In this document: piece by piece, positions 8,085 through 18,591 of the stretch
How positions within the stretch are numbered: the first letter of the stretch is position 1
How the letters are laid out: each line of letters opens with the position of its first letter
DNA from: Bog-473 sp963704355
GTDB lineage: Bacteria > Actinomycetota > Acidimicrobiia > Acidimicrobiales > RAAP-2
Length of the DNA stretch: 64,000 bases
Assembly: GCA_963704355.1 (NCBI GenBank)
Contig: OY969891.1
Coordinates: 1,364,001 to 1,428,000, forward strand
Direction of reading: 5' to 3'
Notes under the pieces: generated by a model
Database searches by the model: none
Told to the model about the DNA's origin: nothing
The model's input: the letters and a program-made list of their open reading frames with translations, nothing else
Translations under genes and position numbers: made by a program

Positions 8085-10786
8085 CCGGCCATCTGGCGGA
8101 GCACGTACTGCAGGATCCCGCCGTGGCGGTAGTACTCGGCCTCCATCGGGGTGTCGATGCGCACGATCACCCGGAACTCGGTGACCGAGTCGTCGTCGGT
8201 CGTGGCCGTCACGGTCAGCTCCTTGGGCAACTCGCCCTTGTTCAGCACGTCGAGCCCGGCGATGCTGAAGCGCTCGTGTCCGCTCAGGCCCAGGATCTCG
8301 ACCGAGTCGCCCTTGTAGAACTGGAGCGGCACGACGCCCATCCCGATGAGGTTGGAGCGGTGGATGCGCTCGAGGCTCTGTGCGATCACCGCGCGCACCC
8401 CGAGCAGGGCCGTCCCCTTGGCGGCCCAGTCGCGGCTGCTCCCCGTGCCGTACTCACGCCCGGCCAACACGATGAGGGGCACGTCCTCGTCGGCGTACTG
8501 CATCGCCGCCTCGTAAATTGACGTCTCCGCGCCGTCGGGCAAGTGGACCGTCACGCCGCCCTCGGTGCCGGGAGCGAGATGGTTGCGCAGGCGCACGTTG
8601 GCGAACGTGCCCCGCATCATCACCTCGTGGTTGCCGCGCCGGGCGCCGTAAGAGTTGAAGTCCTCCCTCGGCACGCCGTGATCGGTGAGATAGCGACCGG
8701 CAGGCGTCGTGGGCCCGATGGAGCCAGCCGGCGAGATGTGATCCGTCGTGACGCTGTCGCCCATCATGGCCAACACGCGCGCGTCGACGATGTCGGTCAC
8801 CGGCGCCGGCGTCATGGTCATGGTCTCGAAGAACGGTGGGTTCTTCACGTAGGTGGAGTCGTCCTGCCACGCGTACGTCTCGCCGCCCTCGGTCGGGACC
8901 TGCTGCCAGTACTCGTCGCCGTCGAAGACGGCGCGGTAACGGGTACGGAACATTTCGGAGGTGAGCGAGGCGCGGATGGTCTCGCTCACCTCATCCATGG
9001 GCGGCCACAGGTCGGCGAGATGCACCGGGTTCCCAGCGGCGTCCTGCCCGATCGGCTCGGTGGTGAGGTCGATGTCCATCGTGCCGGCCAGCGCGTAGGC
9101 CACCACGAGGGGCGGCGAGGCGAGGTAGTTCATGCGGACGTCGGGATGGATGCGGCCCTCGAAGTTCCGGTTGCCCGACAGCACCGCGACGACGGAGAGG
9201 TCGGCGTCCTTCACGGCGTCGCTGATCCCAGCGAGGAGCGGGCCCGAGTTCCCGATGCACGTGGTGCACCCGTAGCCGACGAGGTAGAAGCCGAGTTGCT
9301 CGAGCGGCTCGATCAGCCCGGCGCGCTGGAGGTAGTCCATCACGACGCGTGAGCCGGGGGCGAGCGACGTCTTGACCCAAGGCTTGGAACGCAGTCCTTT
9401 CTCCACCGCCTTCTTGGCCAAGAGCCCGGCGCCCACCATCACCTGCGGGTTCGAGGTGTTCGTGCAGCTGGTGATCGCGGCGATCACGACGTCGCCGTCG
9501 GCCATCTGGTGGTGGGGCGCCGCGGCGGGCTCGGTGGCCGCGCTGAGCGGGCTGCGGTCGAGGGCCACCCGGAACGCATCTTGCGCCGACGCCAGCGCGA
9601 CCCGGTCCTGGGGCCGGGCCGGGCCGGCGAGCGAGGGCACGACGTCGCCCAAGTCGAGGGTGGCGTACTCGGAGTACACGGGCTCGGGCGCGCCCGGGTC
9701 GTGCCAGAGGCCCTGGGCCTTGGCGTAGGTCTCCACCAGGGCCAGGTGGTCTTCGTCCCGTCCCGTGAAGCGCAGGTAATCGACGGTGACCTGATCGATC
9801 GGGAACATCGTGCACGTGGCCCCGTACTCGGGGCTCATGTTCCCGATGGTCGCTCGCGTCTCGAGCGGGAGGGCGGCCACGCCGGGGCCGTAGCACTCCA
9901 CGAAGGCGCCGACCACGCCGTGGTCGCGCAGCAGTTCGGTGACGGTGAGCACCACGTCGGTGGCGGTGATGCCCGGCTTGGGTTCGCCGGAGATCCGCAG
10001 CCCGACGACCGGGGGCAGCAGCATGGAGAGAGGCTGTCCGAGCATGGCCGCCTCGGCCTCGATCCCGCCGACGCCCCAGCCCAGCACGCCGAGGCCGTTC
10101 ACCATGGTCGTGTGCGAGTCGGTACCGACGAGCGTGTCGCAAAAGGCGCGGCCGTCCTCGGTGCCGAACACGAGACGCGCCAGATACTCGAGGTTCACCT
10201 GGTGACAGATGCCCGTGCCCGGCGGCACAGCGCGGAAACCGTCGAACGCGCTCTGGGCCCAGCGCAGGAGCGTGTAGCGCTCAAGGTTGCGCTGGTACTC
10301 AATGGAGACGTTGCGGTCGAAGGCCGTCGCATCGCCCGACCGCTCGGCGATAACCGAGTGGTCGATGACGAGCTCGACGGGCACCAGCGGGTTGACCCGT
10401 GACGCGTTGCCGCCGAGACGGGCGAGGGCGTCGCGCATCGCGGCGAGGTCGACGACGCCGGGCACGCCGGTGAAGTCCTGCATGAGGACGCGCTCGGGCG
10501 TCAGCGCGATCTCGTGGGCGGAGTCGCCCGCGCCCTGGCCGTGGCCCTCCGGGTTGGCGCCCCAGGCCGCGACGGCGGCGATGTCGTCGGCCGAGACGTG
10601 GGGGCTGTCCTCGTGGCGGAGCAGGTTCTCGAGGATGACCTTGATGGAGTAGGGGAGCCGGCCGATGTCGTGGCGTTCGGCCAGTGCCGGGGCCTTGATG
10701 TCGAAGATCTCGTAGCTGCGGTCACCAACGGCCAGGGTCGTCCTGGCGCCGAAGCTGTCGGGGTGCGCTGCCGTCGTCGTGGTCAT
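8081..10786 (-). CDS. acnA: aconitate hydratase A
   Basis: A 901-residue cytoplasmic [4Fe-4S] enzyme that isomerises citrate to isocitrate in the TCA and glyoxylate cycles. The cluster ligands are visible as one Cys in AITSCTNTSNP and two in GYGCTTCIGNSG. The substrate-binding stretches VGTDSHTTMVNGLGVLGWGVGG and the C-terminal swivel-domain AGREYGTGSSRDWAAKG are intact. Length matches the AcnA/IRP type rather than AcnB. I use the ATG giving MTTTTAAHPD; the frame stays open a further 90 codons upstream but that extension is low-complexity Arg/Pro. Confidence 0.96.
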   Translation of the reverse strand: MTTTTAAHPDSFGARTTLAVGDRSYEIFDIKAPALAERHDIGRLPYSIKVILENLLRHEDSPHVSADDIAAVAAWGANPEGHGQGAGDSAHEIALTPERVLMQDFTGVPGVVDLAAMRDALARLGGNASRVNPLVPVELVIDHSVIAERSGDATAFDRNVSIEYQRNLERYTLLRWAQSAFDGFRAVPPGTGICHQVNLEYLARLVFGTEDGRAFCDTLVGTDSHTTMVNGLGVLGWGVGGIEAEAAMLGQPLSMLLPPVVGLRISGEPKPGITATDVVLTVTELLRDHGVVGAFVECYGPGVAALPLETRATIGNMSPEYGATCTMFPIDQVTVDYLRFTGRDEDHLALVETYAKAQGLWHDPGAPEPVYSEYATLDLGDVVPSLAGPARPQDRVALASAQDAFRVALDRSPLSAATEPAAAPHHQMADGDVVIAAITSCTNTSNPQVMVGAGLLAKKAVEKGLRSKPWVKTSLAPGSRVVMDYLQRAGLIEPLEQLGFYLVGYGCTTCIGNSGPLLAGISDAVKDADLSVVAVLSGNRNFEGRIHPDVRMNYLASPPLVVAYALAGTMDIDLTTEPIGQDAAGNPVHLADLWPPMDEVSETIRASLTSEMFRTRYRAVFDGDEYWQQVPTEGGETYAWQDDSTYVKNPPFFETMTMTPAPVTDIVDARVLAMMGDSVTTDHISPAGSIGPTTPAGRYLTDHGVPREDFNSYGARRGNHEVMMRGTFANVRLRNHLAPGTEGGVTVHLPDGAETSIYEAAMQYADEDVPLIVLAGREYGTGSSRDWAAKGTALLGVRAVIAQSLERIHRSNLIGMGVVPLQFYKGDSVEILGLSGHERFSIAGLDVLNKGELPKELTVTATTDDDSVTEFRVIVRIDTPMEAEYYRHGGILQYVLRQMAG

Positions 10787-10902
10787 AGGCCCATTCTGCC
10801 GTGGGTCCCGCGCGGGCGCCCCTTTGGGCCTCGGCCGCTCGCCGGGTGGGCCTGCGGTGCCGGTCGCCCGGGTCCGCGGGGATACGACACCGGCATTGAG
10901 CG

Positions 10903-10924
10903 CACTTCGTAACCACTTCGTAAC
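10903..10924. repeat. perfect 11-bp tandem duplication upstream of the CHAP protein gene
   Basis: CACTTCGTAAC occurs twice head to tail, 40 bp before the GTG start of the propeller-CHAP gene and within the divergent promoter gap shared with acnA. A tandem site of this size could be a protein-binding site or simple slippage. Confidence 0.45.
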
Positions 10925-10963
10925 GCCCTGCGGGTGTGGCGGCCTGGTGGAGAGGGCACAATC

Positions 10964-12478
10964 GTGTCCTTGCGGGGACGCGGAGGCGCCGGGGAGGCGA
11001 GCCAGCACATTGGGGAGAGCGCGCGTGCGCGCCCCGATCGGCGCGGGGTCGCGCACCGTGTGCGCCTACGCCTGGACCTGCACCTGCGGCGGCGGGTCGC
11101 TCCCGTGCTCTCGTTGCTGGCGGTCGGCGCGCTGGTCGGCCCGATGACCTTGGCCGCGGGCGTCGTGGGGCACGGTCCGGTCGCCGGCGCCACGGAGGTC
11201 GCGCACGTCTACAACGACACCGGAATGATCGGTTTCGGCAGCGTGAGCAAGACCGCGCCGCAGCTGCCCCAGCCGCTCAACTCGCCGGTGTTCTCGGGCG
11301 TCGCCACGCCCGACGGCAACGGGTACCTGCTGGCCAGCGCAGACGGCGGCGTCTTCGCCTCCGGCGACGCGACGTTCGAGGGCTCCGCCGGCGCCGAGCC
11401 GCTGCAGGGGCCGATCGTCGCCATGGGGACGACGCCGGACGCCAAGGGCTACTGGCTCGGTGCGCTCGACGGCGGAATCTTCGCCTACGGCGACGCCCAG
11501 TTCTACGGCTCGATGGGCGCCACGCACCTCAACCAGCCGATCGTCGGGATGGCATCGACGCCCGACGGCAAGGGGTACTGGCTGGTCGCCGCGGACGGTG
11601 GCATCTTCTCGTTCGGTGACGCGCTGTTCTACGGCAGCACGGGCGCTCTCGTCCTCAACGCGCCCATCGTCGGCATGGCGACGACGCACGACGGGAAGGG
11701 CTACTGGCTCGTCGCCGCGGACGGCGGCATCTTCACCTTCGGCGACGCCGGCTTCTTCGGTTCCGCCGGCGGCGCGAACCTGCCCGACCCCGCCGTCGGC
11801 ATGGTGGCGTCCCCGGACGGCGGCGGCTACCTCATCGCCACCGAGAACGGCGTGGTGCTTCCGTACGGCGACGCCCAAGCCCTGGGTGGCCTCTCCCTGA
11901 CCCCCACGGCGACGCAAATCTCGGGCATCATCGGCAACAACCAGGGCACGGGGTACTGGCTGCTCGATCCCCAGGCCTGGCAGTACAGCTTCGCGACGTC
12001 GACGCCCGAACCGATGCTCCCGCAATCGTCAGCCATTGCGGCGGCGGTGGCCTCACAGATCCAGCCCGACCCCGACGTGACCGAGGGCCCGTACTGCAAC
12101 CCGTACGGTCCCTGCGAGGAGTGGTGCGCCTTGTTCGCCACGTGGGCCTGGCAGCAGGCCGGCGTGCCCATCCCGAGCTACGCGTTCACAGGGGACATCT
12201 GGACCTGGGCCGGGGCCACCACGGCTCAGCTGGCACCGACCGCCACGCCCGCCGTGGGCGACGACGTCCTCTACGGCACCGGGCCCCAGAGCACCGCGAC
12301 GTCGGTCCACGTCGGCATCGTGACGGAGGTCTGGCCGGACGGCTCGATCATGACGGTGGCGGGCGACGCGGGACCGGGACAGGACGGGTACCTGTCGGTG
12401 GCGATCGACGGGCCGTTCTTGCCGGCGGACTCCAACGTGTACAACGGGACGCCGATTTACGGGTACGCGCAGCCCTAG
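10964..12478 (+). CDS. secreted repeat-propeller protein with C-terminal CHAP domain
   Basis: A 504-residue exported protein. A basic n-region and hydrophobic helix (SLLAVGALVGPMTLAAGVV) form the signal or anchor. Residues of about 90-330 hold roughly six 40-residue repeats with a DGKGYWLVAADGGIFSFGDA-like consensus, a pattern typical of Acidimicrobiia surface proteins. The last 130 residues resemble a CHAP amidase/peptidase: nucleophile Cys in CEEWCALFATWAW and His in SVHVGIVTE. It may cleave or bind peptidoglycan. Start GTG 10964 is chosen because GGAGAGG lies 8 nt upstream; GTG 11060 would give a more conventional signal peptide. Confidence 0.8.
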   Translation: MSLRGRGGAGEASQHIGESARARPDRRGVAHRVRLRLDLHLRRRVAPVLSLLAVGALVGPMTLAAGVVGHGPVAGATEVAHVYNDTGMIGFGSVSKTAPQLPQPLNSPVFSGVATPDGNGYLLASADGGVFASGDATFEGSAGAEPLQGPIVAMGTTPDAKGYWLGALDGGIFAYGDAQFYGSMGATHLNQPIVGMASTPDGKGYWLVAADGGIFSFGDALFYGSTGALVLNAPIVGMATTHDGKGYWLVAADGGIFTFGDAGFFGSAGGANLPDPAVGMVASPDGGGYLIATENGVVLPYGDAQALGGLSLTPTATQISGIIGNNQGTGYWLLDPQAWQYSFATSTPEPMLPQSSAIAAAVASQIQPDPDVTEGPYCNPYGPCEEWCALFATWAWQQAGVPIPSYAFTGDIWTWAGATTAQLAPTATPAVGDDVLYGTGPQSTATSVHVGIVTEVWPDGSIMTVAGDAGPGQDGYLSVAIDGPFLPADSNVYNGTPIYGYAQP

Positions 12479-12518
12479 ATCTTCTTGGTCTGCCGGTCTC
12501 TGGATCTTGTGACAAGTT

Positions 12519-14146
12519 TCAGGCTGCGATCCCGAGTCGAGCGTTGGTGAGGTAGTCGCGCAGGAGGTGCTCGATAGTCCCGAGAGCCTGGCGGAGCTCG
12601 ATTGGGGCCGGGGGTTGGTCGGCCTCGAGGAGCGGGCCGAGGAGACGCGCTCGGACCTTCGTGTAGAAGACGGCGACGCGAATGCCCTCGGGCGTGAGGG
12701 TGTAGGTGTTCGTTCCCGCTACTCGCTCGATCAGGCCGTGGAGACGAAGACGGCGCAGGTCATAACTCATCTGCGAAGAGCTGTAGTCACAGCCGAGGAG
12801 TCCGGCAACACGCCCGCGAAGGCTCTTGTTGGTGAAGCCGGTGACGGCGTGGACGACGAGGCAGAGTGCACCGGCCAGGGCCATGGCGCGTTGATCCCCG
12901 AAGCGCAAGGCCCCGGTTCGTTGGCCCTCCCGTACGTAGGGCTGGTGGATGCGCTCGAAGAGCGCAGAGCCGATGGCACAACCCTGGCCGGCACGTTCGA
13001 TGATAAGCAGACGGTCGTTGACCGCGCGAGCCCGCTCGACCAGCTCGGGCAGGTGCTCGAGCCGGGCCAGGATCCCGATGTCTTTGGGCTTGTTGATGAC
13101 GGTCTCGATACGCAAGGCCCTCCCTTCCTTGAGATATTGCTTGACCCGGCTGTGCTTGAAGGAGAAGTCGACCCTCACCTCGGTGCCGGGGGAGAACACC
13201 CGGGTGCGGAAGGGTCCTTTGGTGGGGCGCGAGCCGCGGGTGCGGATCTGGGCGTCGAAGACGGCGGCGACCTGCTCGGGACGACCGACCCCGATGTTGT
13301 CTTGGACCAAGGACTCGAAGAAGCCACGGGCCCGGCGCGGATCGTCGAAGACCAAGGTGCGCGAGACCTCGACCTGGCGCATGGAGAGCTCCCAGAAGTA
13401 ACCAGCTTCTCGGTCGGCCTCGGTGAAGGGGGTTGGGATCACCTCGGTCCAGCGGTCGAAGAAGCCCTGGACGTCGGCGGGGCCGAAGCGGTCGCAGATG
13501 GCCTGAAGACGGGCGGGATCAGCACAAGAGGCGAAACCGTTGGCCAGCTCGGTGAAGTCGATGCCCGCTCGGGCGGCCTGGCGCTTGGCCCATTCGTGGC
13601 CATTGACCCACACCGCGAGGGATAGGGAAAGTAGGTGCAGACCTTGATGAAGCCGGGCCCGAACTCGGGGTCGAGCACGTAGAAGTAGTACATCCCGACC
13701 CGTCGCTCCTCCTTGACGAAGTCGAAACTGACCATGTCGGGAGTGGACGAGCGGTTCTTGGCGCTAAAGACCCAGGCGAACTCCTGGGCCGCCACGATGG
13801 CGACGATCCCGAAGCGCCCTTGGGCCTCGGCCGCCTCGAGGTAGGGCCCGACGTGGTCGAGCTTGCGGTCGTCCCACCGGGTCCGGTCAGGCTTCTTGAG
13901 CGAGAGGATTGGGATGTCATGCTCGGCGGCGAAGGCCTTCACGTCACGGCGGAAGCGATTCCCAATCCTTTGGAGCAGTGCGGGTGAGGGGATCGGAAAG
14001 CCCAGGTGCGCGGTCAAGAAGGTCACCACCTGTCCGCTCACCTGGAGGTTGGGAACGTAGGCGTTCAAGAAGAGCCGATCGATACAGGCGAGGTCGAGAC
14101 CTACATGGCCGTCGAGCACGTCATTGATATTCACCACACTGGTCAT
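12519..14146 (-). pseudogene. uncharacterised conserved protein, broken by one missing base
   Basis: Two frames together encode about 542 residues if one C is restored near 13615-13620: the 5' frame runs to GPGFIKVCTYFPYP and the 3' frame resumes with VWVNGHEWAKRQAARAG. The total span is one base short of a multiple of three. From memory this resembles a widespread actinobacterial family with no assigned function, often present in several copies; I cannot name a domain. The C-terminal third looks like a winged helix (SSSQMSYDLRRLRLHGLIER). The N-terminal FRRDVKAFAAEHDIP region has no motif I recognise. A repeat-rich, palindrome-rich patch lies immediately upstream. It could be a mobile or DNA-binding protein, but no terminal inverted repeats were found. 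Confidence 0.7.
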
Positions 14147-14226
14147 CGACACATCGTGGCCGCCCGAGGGACGGCTTTGCCGGCCCGACAATCTCAACGT
14201 GCACCAGGTCGCGCCGGGAGGAGGCC

Positions 14227-14250
14227 GGGAGGGGGGCCTGCCCCCCTCCC
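14227..14250. terminator. strong G/C hairpin
   Basis: GGGAGGGGGG and CCCCCCTCCC form a perfect 10-bp stem with a 4-nt CCTG loop. It lies about 80 bp upstream of the broken uncharacterised gene. There is no following T-tract; it could be a transcription stop or a structural relic of the repeat patch. Confidence 0.4.
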
Positions 14251-14261
14251 GCTAACTTTCG

Positions 14262-14333
14262 GTTTCACGGACCCCGGTGATGTGGGCGTCGATGTTTCAC
14301 GGCAGGCGGATGTTTCACGGACCCCGGCGATGT
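14262..14333. repeat. direct repeats of GTTTCACGGACCCCGG
   Basis: A 22-bp unit beginning GTTTCACGGACCCCGG occurs at 14262-14283 and 14312-14333 (one mismatch, offset 50 bp), with a partial third copy, GTTTCACGG, at 14294. Together with the flanking hairpin and palindrome this makes the 14.2-14.45 kb patch almost entirely repetitive. Confidence 0.6.
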
Positions 14334-14377
14334 CTCGAAAAACCATAAACTGATCGGTGCATAGTTTTGGGAGAGAC
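14332..14377. repeat. dispersed imperfect palindrome, copy A
   Basis: A 46-bp element with outer arms GTCTC/GAGAC and inner arms AAAAAC/GTTTT and AAACT/AGTTT around a 9-11 nt centre. A second copy in the opposite sense lies at 38681-38724. The inner stem bases differ between copies but pairing is kept, which suggests a REP- or MITE-like element or a bound structure. Confidence 0.6.
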
Positions 14378-14381
14378 TCGG

Positions 14382-14435
14382 CCAGCCCCTCCAGCCACTC
14401 CAGCCACTCCAGCCACTCCAGCTCCTCCAGCCCTC
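14382..14435. repeat. 9-bp microsatellite
   Basis: Six 9-bp units of consensus CCAGCCACT, of which the three at 14391-14417 are identical and the outer ones degenerate. No gene in this stretch reads through it convincingly. Confidence 0.7.
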
Positions 14436-14530
14436 CCCTCCGAGAAACACGGCGGGGTATGGCACGGGAGTGGTCCGACACTGCGCCCGCACGCGCGCCG
14501 CGCGTAGGCTGCCCGCGGAGGTTCGGAACC

Positions 14531-14752
14531 GTGCCCGTCTACGACTATCGCTGCTCGACCTGTCACGCCGTCTTTGACGAACGACGTCCGATGGCTGATG
14601 CCGACGCGCCGGCCGTGTGTCCCGACGGGCACGTCGGGGCGCGACGGCTTCTCCCCCTGTTCGCGACCACGGGCCGGGCCGCCGAGCCGGCCGGCGGAAC
14701 GTGTGGCGCGCCGGTGGCGGGTGGGTGCGGCACCGGCTGCGCTTGCTGCTGA
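14531..14752 (+). CDS. FmdB-like zinc ribbon protein
   Basis: A 73-residue protein with the FmdB-type regulatory zinc ribbon: it starts VPVYDYRCSTCHAVFDERRP, and the CxxC at residues 8-11 pairs with the later Cys in AVCPDGH. The tail is rich in Gly and Cys (CGTGCACC), usual in this family. The role is probably metal binding or a small regulatory partner; it is not established. Start GTG 14531 is supported by GGAGG 9 nt upstream and by family length. A candidate -10, TAGGCT, lies at about 14505. Confidence 0.75.
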   Translation: MPVYDYRCSTCHAVFDERRPMADADAPAVCPDGHVGARRLLPLFATTGRAAEPAGGTCGAPVAGGCGTGCACC

Positions 14753-14795
14753 GCGACCTCAAGACCCAAAGAGCGCAGAGAGCAGAGCCCATTTC

Positions 14796-15914
14796 GTGAG
14801 CCACCGCCCCGTGTCCCTCAGCTCGTGGGACGACTACCCCGTCCACCAGGCTTCCGAGTTCATCGCGCACCCCGCCACCAGCGATCGCAACTTCTACGAC
14901 CGCTATTACTTCAACATGCACCCGTGCGACGACGATTGGTTCGCCATCTTCGGCATGGGCCAGTACCCCAACCTGGGCGTCGTCGACGCCTTCATCGACG
15001 TGCGCCGGGGCGAGTCCCAACACGTCGTGCGCTCGTCGGCGCCGCTGGTCGACCGGGGTGACATCTCGGTCGGGCCGTTCCGGATAGAGGTGCTCGAGCC
15101 GCTGCGCCGCCTGCGGGTGATCGTCGAGCCCACTGAGGACCACGTGGCCATGGACGTCACGTGGGAGGGGCACATCCCCGCCGTCGAGGAGCCGCGCCAG
15201 TACCTGCGTTCCAAGGGAAAGGTCGTCTTCGACACCCAGCGCCTCGCCCAAACCGGCCGCTGGTCCGGCACGTTGTCGGTCGGCGGCGCCGATCTCGCGG
15301 TGACGCCGGACCGCTGTTGGGGGACGCGGGACCGCTCCTGGGGCGTGCGGCCCGTGGGCGAGCCCGAGAGCGACGGCATCCGTCAGGGCGAGCTGGTCCT
15401 CGCCGGCATGTGGAACTACTTCCCCATGCAGTTCGAGGACCACGCCATCATGTACATCTGCCACGAGCGCGACGACGGCGAGCGACCGCTGGTGCAGTCC
15501 GAACGGGTGTGGTCGGACCCGACTCGAGCTATTGAGGACCTCGGACCTTCCGAGCACGAGCACCACCTGGTCCCCGGGACCCGCGTCATCGACCACTCGG
15601 TGGTGCGCTTCCCCGACGCGGGGATCGAGGTCGCCTGTCGCCCGATCCTGACCAACTACGTCTCCGTGGGCACCGGTTACGGAATCGACGCCGACTGGCG
15701 CCACGGGATGTACCACGGGCCCGACACCGTCACCCAGGGCCTCGTCCTCCCGGTCGACGAGATCAAGGGCCTGGCGCAATACGGCATCGTCGACCACGTC
15801 GCCGAGTTCTCCTACGACGGGAGGGTCGGCTACGGCCTGCTCGAGCACGGTTTCTTCGGCCCGTACCGGCGCTACGGGCTGATGGACGGCGCCATGGGGG
15901 CGCCGGCCGACTGA
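14796..15914 (+). CDS. conserved hypothetical protein (372 aa)
   Basis: A cytoplasmic protein with no signal peptide or membrane segment. It is rich in Trp, Tyr, His and Asp: FNMHPCDDDWFAIFGMGQYP near residue 45 and GTRDRSWGVRPVGEPES near 190 stand out. The regular beta-type pattern resembles actinobacterial hypothetical proteins with a lipocalin/CrtC-like fold, but this is a weak structural guess. Start GTG 14796 is chosen because the frame upstream becomes low-complexity and overlaps the zinc-ribbon gene. It is transcribed in the same direction as argS. Confidence 0.7.
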   Translation: MSHRPVSLSSWDDYPVHQASEFIAHPATSDRNFYDRYYFNMHPCDDDWFAIFGMGQYPNLGVVDAFIDVRRGESQHVVRSSAPLVDRGDISVGPFRIEVLEPLRRLRVIVEPTEDHVAMDVTWEGHIPAVEEPRQYLRSKGKVVFDTQRLAQTGRWSGTLSVGGADLAVTPDRCWGTRDRSWGVRPVGEPESDGIRQGELVLAGMWNYFPMQFEDHAIMYICHERDDGERPLVQSERVWSDPTRAIEDLGPSEHEHHLVPGTRVIDHSVVRFPDAGIEVACRPILTNYVSVGTGYGIDADWRHGMYHGPDTVTQGLVLPVDEIKGLAQYGIVDHVAEFSYDGRVGYGLLEHGFFGPYRRYGLMDGAMGAPAD

Positions 15915-15971
15915 GCGCAATCGCCTGGGCGCGGCGGACGGGTGCCTGCAGCGACCATGCGAGAATAAGGA

Positions 15972-17693
<1,722 letters not shown>

Positions 17694-17796
17694 CCGGCGG
17701 CCGGCCGGCCCCTATCCTCTGCGCGCACAGCACATCGAGTGCCCGGGTGCGCGACGCGGGACCGTACCGCACGACCTCACAAGGAGTGACAGAGAG

Positions 17797-18573
17797 ATGG
17801 ATCTGAACGGCACGTCGGCAATCGTGACCGGCGGGGCGTCCGGCCTGGGCGAGGCGACCTCACGCCTCTTGGCCGAACGGGGTGTCCACGTGGTCGTGGC
17901 CGACCTGCAGGCGGACAAGGGGGAGCCGCTGGCCAAGGAGCTCGGCGGCCTGTTCGTCCAGACCGACGTCACCAACCCCGAGCAGGTCATCGCGGCGGTC
18001 GAAGCCGCCATCGAGATGGCGCCGCTCAAGTCGCTCGTCAACTGCGCCGGCATCGGGTGGGCCACCCGGACCATCGGCAAGGACGGCGACTACGCCTCGG
18101 CGCACGACCTCGACCTGTACCGGCGGGTGATCGAGATCAACCTCATCGGGACGTTCAACTGCGTCCGGCTGGCCGCGACCAAAATGAGCCTCAACGAGCC
18201 CGACGCGGACGGGGCGCGGGGCGCCATCGTCAACACGTCGTCGGTGGCGGCCGAGGACGGCCAAATCGGCCAGGTCGCGTACTCGTCGTCCAAGGGCGGC
18301 ATCGTCGGCATGACGCTTCCCGTCGCGCGCGACCTCGCCGTCGTGGGCATCCGGGTGAACACGATCCTGCCCGGCCTGATCGACACCCCGATTTACGGCG
18401 CGGGTGAAGGCTCGGAGGCCTTCAAGGGCAAGCTGGCCCAGGACGTGCTCTTTCCGCACCGCCTGGGCTACCCGTCGGAGTTCGCCACTCTGGCGTTGGA
18501 GCTGCTCACCAACTCGTACATGAATGCCGAATCGATCCGCCTCGACGCCGGCATCCGGATGCAGCCGAAGTAG
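17797..18573 (+). CDS. SDR-family 3-hydroxyacyl-CoA dehydrogenase-like enzyme
   Basis: A 258-residue classical short-chain dehydrogenase/reductase. The NAD-binding TGGASGLG is at residues 10-17, NCAG follows beta-4, and the catalytic Ser-Tyr-Lys set appears as NTSSVA and YSSSK. Sequence style resembles type II 3-hydroxyacyl-CoA dehydrogenases (HSD17B10-like), used in beta-oxidation or isoleucine breakdown, but substrate is not certain. AAGGAG is placed well before the ATG. The next gene, an ester hydrolase, follows after 18 bp and is probably in the same transcript. Confidence 0.88.
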   Translation: MDLNGTSAIVTGGASGLGEATSRLLAERGVHVVVADLQADKGEPLAKELGGLFVQTDVTNPEQVIAAVEAAIEMAPLKSLVNCAGIGWATRTIGKDGDYASAHDLDLYRRVIEINLIGTFNCVRLAATKMSLNEPDADGARGAIVNTSSVAAEDGQIGQVAYSSSKGGIVGMTLPVARDLAVVGIRVNTILPGLIDTPIYGAGEGSEAFKGKLAQDVLFPHRLGYPSEFATLALELLTNSYMNAESIRLDAGIRMQPK

Positions 18574-18591
18574 CAGCCGAGGGGGAGGACG

